Shown here: positions 63,799 through 64,000 of the stretch, piece after piece
How positions within the stretch are numbered: the stretch's first letter is position 1
Layout of the letters: every line of letters starts with the position of its first letter
NCBI GenBank assembly: GCA_947588605.1
Contig: CANPYK010000006.1
Coordinates: 36,282-100,281 of the forward strand
DNA from: an uncultured Oscillospiraceae bacterium
GTDB lineage: Bacteria; Bacillota; Clostridia; Oscillospirales; Oscillospiraceae
Reading direction: 5' to 3'
Length of the DNA: 64,000 nucleotides
Program-made: the position numbers and the translations under genes
The notes under the pieces: model-generated
Told to the model about the DNA's origin: nothing
Databases searched by the model: none
What the model saw: only the letters and a program-made list of their open reading frames with translations

Positions 63799-63830
63799 AA
63801 AGGGCAACCGATGGGGAGGCAAAAGCCGAA

Positions 63831-63860
63831 AACCCCCGAAGCTGCAGGGCTTCGGGGGTT
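63831..63860 (+). terminator. Terminator after the Mor-like gene
   Basis: A 12-bp stem AACCCCCGAAGC/GCTTCGGGGGTT around TGCAGG, ending in TTTG. Confidence 0.8.
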
Positions 63861-64000
63861 TGTCTGCAAAATAGGGAACTTTAGCGCTTGCTGAACTGAG
63901 GCGCGCGACGGGCGGCTTTGAGGCCGTACTACATCTTTTTGTAGGCTTCAAATCCCTTGGTATCAGCGCGTTTTCAGGTTTTTGAGATCATTTTAACCCG
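63861..64000. other. Right edge of the window, no gene identified
   Basis: No ribosome binding site or protein-like frame is visible; the window ends here and a gene may begin or end beyond it. Confidence 0.4.

Overview
This window is the replication-origin region of a GC-rich, spore-forming member of the Clostridia, most like the Oscillospiraceae/Ruminococcaceae gut group (inference). The evidence is the Firmicutes-type order dnaA-dnaN-yaaA-recF-remB-(PH protein)-gyrB-gyrA, a GPR germination protease (sporulation), chromosomal parA/parB with B. subtilis-type parS sites, RicT, SLH-type surface domains and consistently high GC with strong AGGAGG ribosome binding sites.

Layout. 1-840: no gene, only mosaic GC-rich repeats. 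873-6063 (minus): hypothetical, rsmG, mscL, a small Cys-rich protein, serS, a small membrane protein, parB and parA, with two parS sites upstream of parA. 6292-9007: gpr, rpsT, a membrane protein and a PAP2 phosphatase. 9377-11134: glycogen synthase with a Lys/Pro then Glu/Pro N-terminal extension. 11328-17390: a serine recombinase, two 26-bp palindromic sites and a giant pilin-like GLUG-repeat protein. 17951-20114: a two-component system. 20294-23166: an HD protein, a third parS and a WG-repeat/SLH gene split by an in-frame stop. 23343-32227: one long plus-strand run of mnmA, three tandem WG-repeat membrane proteins with C-terminal zinc ribbons, a YfbR-like nucleotidase, an ACT protein and a UPF0210 protein. 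32385-43850: the dnaA-gyrA block with a putative oriC between dnaA and dnaN, then rnhA, dapA and dapB. 43892-48824: acetyltransferase, repeats, DUF1846 protein, holB, ricT and an initiator tRNA.

48882-56889 is an accessory island peppered with five copies of a ~161-bp inverted-repeat element (a MITE; a sixth copy follows rpsT). It holds a response regulator/ABC transporter/histidine kinase cassette whose permease is frameshifted, a mazEF module, two hypothetical genes and a WYL regulator broken by a frameshift and by one MITE. 57025-63255 (minus) is a two-gene operon: a 1392-residue membrane-anchored von Willebrand A protein, then a secreted Ig-like membrane protein ending in the same kind of zinc ribbon as the WG proteins. 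A small Mor-family regulator follows.

How the genes work together. Origin firing (DnaA, sliding clamp, gyrase, RecF) and origin segregation (ParAB and parS) lie within 30 kb, as expected. The least explained content is surface biology: the recombinase-linked pilin-like giant, the tandem sensor-like WG proteins and the VWA/Ig operon. These are all predicted envelope proteins, and four of them share a signal peptide-ectodomain-membrane-cytoplasmic zinc ribbon plan. All functions are read from motifs by eye; no database search was possible.
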